From IMG/VR virus record IMGVR_UViG_3300042261_001560, positions 1 to 30,464 of that record: 30,464 nucleotides of DNA; one strand, given 5' to 3'. The notes under the pieces are model-generated. The model had not been told where the DNA came from. It did no database searches and saw nothing but the letters and a program-made list of their open reading frames with translations. Below, piece after piece: positions 26,788-30,464 of the stretch. Position 1 is the first letter of the stretch. The number at the start of each line of letters is the position of its first letter. A program made the position numbers and the translations under genes. This DNA comes from a virus.

Positions 26788-28965
26788 ATGCCGCTAAATT
26801 TAGCATCTCCTGGAATTGTAGTAAGGGAAATTGATTTAACATTAGGAAGAGTAACACCATCATCAAACAAAATTGGAGCAATTGTTGCCCCTTTTGCTAA
26901 AGGTCCTGTAAATTCACCAACTTTAGTAGAAAATGAAAATGATTTACTGAGAAATTTTGGAGAACCATATTCGACAGATAAGCATTATGAACATTGGTTG
27001 TCTGCCTCTTCATATCTTGCTTATGGCGGATCACTTAGAGTTGTTAGAGCAAATGACAATGAGTTAAGAAACGGTTTTGTAGGAACTGCATCTAGCGTAA
27101 AAATTGATAGTTTAGATCATTATAATGCTTTAGGATATGATCAAAATACTCTTACTGGAGTAGTAGTTGCTGCTAAAAACCCAGGTTCTTGGTCAAATGG
27201 TGTTAGAGTTGCAATTATTGACTCTAAAGCAGATCAAATTTTAACAGGTATTAGTACTTCAGTATCATCCGGAATTACAACAATTTCCGTAGGATATGGC
27301 GTTACTCAATCAGTATCGGGTAGAATTAATCCCGGTGCTGGTTCAACATCTGTTCTTGACGGATATTTAAAGGGTATTATTACTCAAGTGAGTGAAAATA
27401 ATGTTTATGTAAAAGTTCTCTCACATGTATCTGCAGCAGGAACTGAAACTCCTGTGGATTATCAACCATCGGGAATTTATGCATTTTCTTCAACCGGAAG
27501 TGTTGCAATTCATACTAATGGTCAAACTGTTTCAACAGGAACAACAACATATAGTTCTGGACTTGATTGGTTTGATCAACAAAAAATAGGTTTAACAACC
27601 TCATCATCAATCAATTGGAATAACATTGCACCAAGACCTGGAACATCTGCATATGCTGCAGCAAGAAACTCAAGGTTCGATGAAGTGCATGTAGTTACGA
27701 TTGATGCCTTGGGCACAATTACTGGAAATGCTGGTACTATTCTTGAGAAGCATTTAAGTCTTTCTAAAGCATCTGATGCAGAATTCTCTATTGGAAATCC
27801 TTCATACTGGAGAAAATATCTCGCAAATAATTCTGAATATATTTTTGGTTTAGGTGCTCCTGCCGGTATTGTAACTACAGGTTATAGTTCAGGATTTACT
27901 ATTGCATCAGATACTGGTTGGGATCAGAAAGCAGATGGAATTATTTTTGCTGCAACAGGATCTTCAACAAATACTCTTGCTGGTGGTAAAGATTATGGCG
28001 GAAAAAGTGGCATTACAAGTACAGGATCCCTCACAGCATCATTGGCAAAGTTATCAGATGGATATGATTTATTTGAAAATACAGACAACTATAAGATAGA
28101 TTTTCTTCTGATGGGTTCAGCAGCATATGATATTTCAAATACACAAGCACTTGCAAATAAACTAATTTCTGTTGCTGAACTGAGAAAAGATTCCATTGCA
28201 TTTATTTCTCCATATAGAGGTTCTGCTTTAACTGATACTTCAACACAAACTGAGGTAACTGTAAAATCTTCACAAGATATTACATCAAATGTAATATCCT
28301 TCTATGCGCCCGTTTCTTCTTCTTCATATGCTGTATTTGATAGTGGATACAAATACATGTATGATAGATTTTCAAATACATTTAGATATGTACCTTTAAA
28401 TGGAGATATGGCAGGTCTTTGTGCCCGCAACGATATCAATAACTTCCCATGGTATTCTCCAGCAGGAACTACACGAGGGGCAATTCTGAATGCGGTTAAA
28501 CTTGCATATAATCCATCAAAATCTCAAAGAGATCAACTTTATTCAAATAGAATTAATCCAGTAATCTTCTCACCAGGATCTGGAATTATTTTGTTTGGTG
28601 ATAGAACAGGTCTTTCTAAATCTTCAGCTTTTGATAGAATTAATGTTCGTCGTCTTTTTGTTTATCTTGAAGATGCAATTTCTGGAGCAGCAAAAGATGC
28701 TTTGTTTGAATTTAATGATGAAATTACAAGAACAAACTTTGTAAATACCATTGAACCTTTCTTACGCGATGTTCAAGCAAAAAGAGGTATCTTTGATTAT
28801 ATTGTTATTTGTGACGAAACAAATAATACTGCTGCAGTGATAGATAATAATGAATTTGTTGCTGATATCTACATCAAACCAGCAAGATCAATTAACTTCA
28901 TTGGACTGAACTTTATTGCCACCAAGACAGGTGTTGATTTTGAAGAAGTAATCGGAAACTTTTAA
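26788..28965 (+). CDS. gp18: Tail sheath protein gp18
   Basis: A 725-aa protein (T4: 659 aa). The N-terminus (LASPGIVVREIDLT) and segment LVRNFGEP-like LLRNFGEPYSTDKHYEHWLS are typical of contractile sheath proteins. So is the C-terminal part (YNPSKSQRDQLYSNRINPVI, GIILFGDRT, FDRINVRRLFVYLEDAI, and the end AGINFIGLNF-like SINFIGLNFIATKTGVDFEE). The middle domain (residues ~150-340) is the exposed, variable part and carries Gly/Thr-rich stretches like those in the baseplate proteins. It polymerises around the tail tube and contracts on infection. It has its own late promoter and a strong AGGAG; gene 19 follows after 19 nt. Confidence 0.96.
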   Translation: MPLNLASPGIVVREIDLTLGRVTPSSNKIGAIVAPFAKGPVNSPTLVENENDLLRNFGEPYSTDKHYEHWLSASSYLAYGGSLRVVRANDNELRNGFVGTASSVKIDSLDHYNALGYDQNTLTGVVVAAKNPGSWSNGVRVAIIDSKADQILTGISTSVSSGITTISVGYGVTQSVSGRINPGAGSTSVLDGYLKGIITQVSENNVYVKVLSHVSAAGTETPVDYQPSGIYAFSSTGSVAIHTNGQTVSTGTTTYSSGLDWFDQQKIGLTTSSSINWNNIAPRPGTSAYAAARNSRFDEVHVVTIDALGTITGNAGTILEKHLSLSKASDAEFSIGNPSYWRKYLANNSEYIFGLGAPAGIVTTGYSSGFTIASDTGWDQKADGIIFAATGSSTNTLAGGKDYGGKSGITSTGSLTASLAKLSDGYDLFENTDNYKIDFLLMGSAAYDISNTQALANKLISVAELRKDSIAFISPYRGSALTDTSTQTEVTVKSSQDITSNVISFYAPVSSSSYAVFDSGYKYMYDRFSNTFRYVPLNGDMAGLCARNDINNFPWYSPAGTTRGAILNAVKLAYNPSKSQRDQLYSNRINPVIFSPGSGIILFGDRTGLSKSSAFDRINVRRLFVYLEDAISGAAKDALFEFNDEITRTNFVNTIEPFLRDVQAKRGIFDYIVICDETNNTAAVIDNNEFVADIYIKPARSINFIGLNFIATKTGVDFEEVIGNF

Positions 28966-28984
28966 TTCAGAGGCTTAAAAAACT

Positions 28985-29575
28985 ATGGCAACCAGACAAC
29001 AATTTAATACACCTCCTTTAAGGAAGATTACTGACTTCAAAAGTAAGTTAACCGGCGGTGGTGCTAGAAGCAATCTTTTTGAAGTTGTATTATCATTTCC
29101 AAATATCGCATCAGCAGATATTAATGTATTGGATAAATCAAGATTTTTGGTGAAGGGTGCGAACTTACCAGCATCTAATGTAGCTCCACTTGATGTACCT
29201 TTTAGAGGAAGAACCTTAAAAGTCGCTGGAGATAGATCCTTCGAAAGTTGGACAGTAACTGTAATTAATGACACTGATTTTGCAATCAGGTCTGCATTTG
29301 AAAATTGGATGAATAAAATTAATAGGGTTTCTGACAATACTGGAGAAACTGATCCATCAGAATACACTGCAGATGCTTTTGTTTATCAACTTGATCGTGA
29401 TGGAACTACTCTTAGAGCATATCATTTTTATGATATTTTTCCATCATCAATTGGTTCAATTGCTCTTGATTATAATACACCAAATATTCAAGAATTCACT
29501 GTGGAATTCCAAATTCTTTGGTGGGAAGCAATTAAAGGTAATTCACCTTCTGCTGGTGGTACGGACATCAACTAA
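28985..29575 (+). CDS. gp19: Tail tube protein gp19
   Basis: A 196-aa protein (T4: 163 aa). It has the T4-like tail tube pattern: GGGARSNLFEVVLSFPN, then KGANLPASNVAPLDVPFRGR with LKVAGDRSFESWTVTVIND, and a long helix FAIRSAFENWMNKINRVSD. It ends FTVEFQILWWEA. Rings of this protein form the inner tube through which DNA passes. It directly follows gene 18, probably on the same transcript, with an SD-like AGAGG about 11 nt upstream of the ATG. The order 18-19-20 is as in T4. Confidence 0.96.
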   Translation: MATRQQFNTPPLRKITDFKSKLTGGGARSNLFEVVLSFPNIASADINVLDKSRFLVKGANLPASNVAPLDVPFRGRTLKVAGDRSFESWTVTVINDTDFAIRSAFENWMNKINRVSDNTGETDPSEYTADAFVYQLDRDGTTLRAYHFYDIFPSSIGSIALDYNTPNIQEFTVEFQILWWEAIKGNSPSAGGTDIN

Positions 29576-29579
29576 ATAA
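29572..29579 (+). promoter_or_regulatory. Possible late-promoter variant before gp20
   Basis: CTAAATAA overlaps the gene 19 stop codon and lies 25 nt before the gene 20 ATG, the same spacing as the exact boxes before genes 8 and 114-aa. It departs from TATAAATA at more than one base, so it is only a candidate. Confidence 0.35.
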
Positions 29580-29604
29580 ATTATACACAATTTAAGTTTA
29601 TAAG

Positions 29605-30464
29605 ATGGCGAAACTTTTTGGTTTTTCGATTGAAGATAATGTTCAAAAATCCAAATCTGTAGTTGCCCCCGTTCCTCCCAATAATGAGGACGGGGTTGAT
29701 TATTTTATTCAGTCTGGATTTTATGGACAGTATGTAGACATTGAAGGAGTTTATAGGACAGAATATGATTTAATTCGTCGTTATCGTGAAATGGCACTTC
29801 ACCCAGAATGTGATAATGCCATTGAAAGTGTTGTAAATGAAGCAATTGTAAGTGATCTGTACGATTCTCCAGTAGAGATTGAATTATCAAATTTAAATGC
29901 GAGTGATCGTTTAAAAGAAGTAATAAGAGCAGAATTTAAATATATCAAAGAAATCATGGACTTTGATAAAAAGTGCCATGAAATTTTTAGAAATTGGTAT
30001 GTTGATGGTAGAGTATTTTATCTTAAAGTTATCGACCAAAAAAATCCTGCGGCAGGTATTCAGGAACTAAGATATGTCGATCCAATGAAGATAAAGCATG
30101 TTCGTCAAGAAAAAAAGACGGAGAATGGTGTTAATGGATATCGAAATTTAAATTTAAGATCTGGAAATGATGCTGACCAGTACAATTTTCCAGAAATTGA
30201 AGAGTATTTTGTATACACTCCAATGCCAAATTTTCCAACAGGAACAATTAGTGGAGGATCAAAAAAAGGAGTTAAAATTGCAAAAGATTCTGTCACATAT
30301 TGTACATCAGGTCTTGTAGATAGAAATAAAGGAACTGTTCTCTCGTATTTGCATAAAGCAATTAAAGCACTCAATCAGTTAAGAATGATTGAGGATTCTT
30401 TAGTAATTTATCGTCTATGTCTTGTTGGCAATACAAGAGTAAAAACAAATAGGGGATATTCATA
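29605..30464 (+). CDS. gp20: Portal protein gp20, N-terminal part, interrupted by an apparent intein (3' end outside window)
   Basis: The ATG at 29605 opens a frame of 286 codons that reaches the right edge. Residues 1-271 are portal: VPPNNEDGVDYFIQSGFYGQ, YVDIEGVYRTEYDLIRRYRE, ALHPECDNAIESVVNEAI, DGRVFYLKVIDQ, ELRYVDPMKIKHVR, and LNQLRMIEDSLVIYRL. The portal is the dodecameric ring at the head vertex through which gp17 pumps DNA, and on which the neck assembles; T4 gp20 is 524 aa. In T4-like relatives Y-R-L/I is followed by S/T-RAPERRIFYID. Here residue 272 onward is CLVGNTRVKTNRGYS instead, in frame and without a stop. The portal C-terminus must lie beyond the window. No strong SD precedes the ATG. 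Confidence 0.93.
   Translation, partial: MAKLFGFSIEDNVQKSKSVVAPVPPNNEDGVDYFIQSGFYGQYVDIEGVYRTEYDLIRRYREMALHPECDNAIESVVNEAIVSDLYDSPVEIELSNLNASDRLKEVIRAEFKYIKEIMDFDKKCHEIFRNWYVDGRVFYLKVIDQKNPAAGIQELRYVDPMKIKHVRQEKKTENGVNGYRNLNLRSGNDADQYNFPEIEEYFVYTPMPNFPTGTISGGSKKGVKIAKDSVTYCTSGLVDRNKGTVLSYLHKAIKALNQLRMIEDSLVIYRLCLVGNTRVKTNRGYS
29667..29695 (+). other. GC-rich hairpin inside the start of gp20
   Basis: CCCCG (29667-29671) pairs with CGGGG (29691-29695). After a one-base bulge (29672), TCCTC (29673-29677) pairs with GAGGA (29686-29690), leaving an 8-nt loop. Ten pairs, mostly G-C, are unusual in such AT-rich DNA. No U-tract follows, so it is not a simple terminator. Confidence 0.5.
30418..30464 (+). 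other. Start of an intein (Hint block A) within gp20, truncated by the window
   Basis: From Cys272 of the portal frame the protein reads CLVGNTRVKTNRGYS to the edge. This fits the intein N-terminal block A: a nucleophilic Cys1, a hydrophobic residue, Gly, then D/N-T-x-V-x-T and a turn with Gly. It lies exactly where relatives have the conserved RL/SRAPERR motif. A returning extein would then start with Ser, a valid +1 nucleophile. Only 15 residues plus two bases are visible, so blocks B, F and G, a homing endonuclease, and whether it is continuous or split cannot be judged. Confidence 0.85.

Noticed and set aside
28975-29367. 130-aa open frame on the - strand across gp19
   Set aside because: It is antisense to a certain tail tube gene, has no promoter or RBS of its own, and its composition is that of a mirror of the gp19 codons.

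Overview
The window is a piece of the late structural module of a large, AT-rich, T4-like marine myovirus. It looks like a Prochlorococcus/Synechococcus cyanomyovirus or a close relative such as a T4-like pelagiphage. The support is the conserved T4 order (7, 8, ..., 13, 14, 15, 16, 17, 18, 19, 20), all on the + strand and almost without gaps. Further support comes from T4-type late promoters (TATAAATA) and from small and mosaic accessory proteins I associate with marine T4-like phages. I see no tRNA, rRNA, IS element, CRISPR array or host-like metabolic gene.

Layout. 1-7946 is the 3' part of a giant gp7-type baseplate wedge gene, open at the left edge. 7979-9544 is the gp8-type wedge gene. 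9548-16726 is a second giant gene, a DUF4815-type baseplate/tail-fibre protein. 16723-17089 holds two small ORFs; the second (58 aa) is easily missed. 17116-17915 holds two small virion proteins with beta-rich repeats. 17915-21134 holds the neck and tail-completion genes 13, 14 and 15. 21141-24985 holds the small terminase gene 16, then three genes not found between 16 and 17 in T4: a 597-aa mosaic cysteine/lysine-rich protein, a 102-aa protein with a capsid-targeting-like N-terminus, and a 434-aa putative virion protein. 24987-26720 is the large terminase gene 17, 26788-28965 the tail sheath gene 18, 28985-29575 the tail tube gene 19, and 29605 to the right edge the portal gene 20.

Together the genes build the baseplate, the tail (sheath and tube), the neck, the portal and the packaging motor. 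They are tightly packed, with several TAATG stop/start overlaps. Late promoters precede gene 8, the 114-aa structural gene and gene 18; weaker variants precede the 14/15 gap and gene 20.

The most notable signal is at the right edge. The portal reading frame runs normally up to the conserved Y-R-L that precedes SRAPERR in its relatives. It then switches, in frame, to CLVGNTRVKTNRGYS, which has the form of an intein N-terminus (Hint block A). The portal gene therefore appears to be interrupted by an intein, or by the N-terminal half of a split intein, cut off by the window edge. A second oddity is gene 15: its conserved N-terminus is coded, but the expected ATG reads ACG, and the only upstream in-frame ATG is followed by TGA two codons later. 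Just upstream lies a short stretch that looks like a damaged small ORF.
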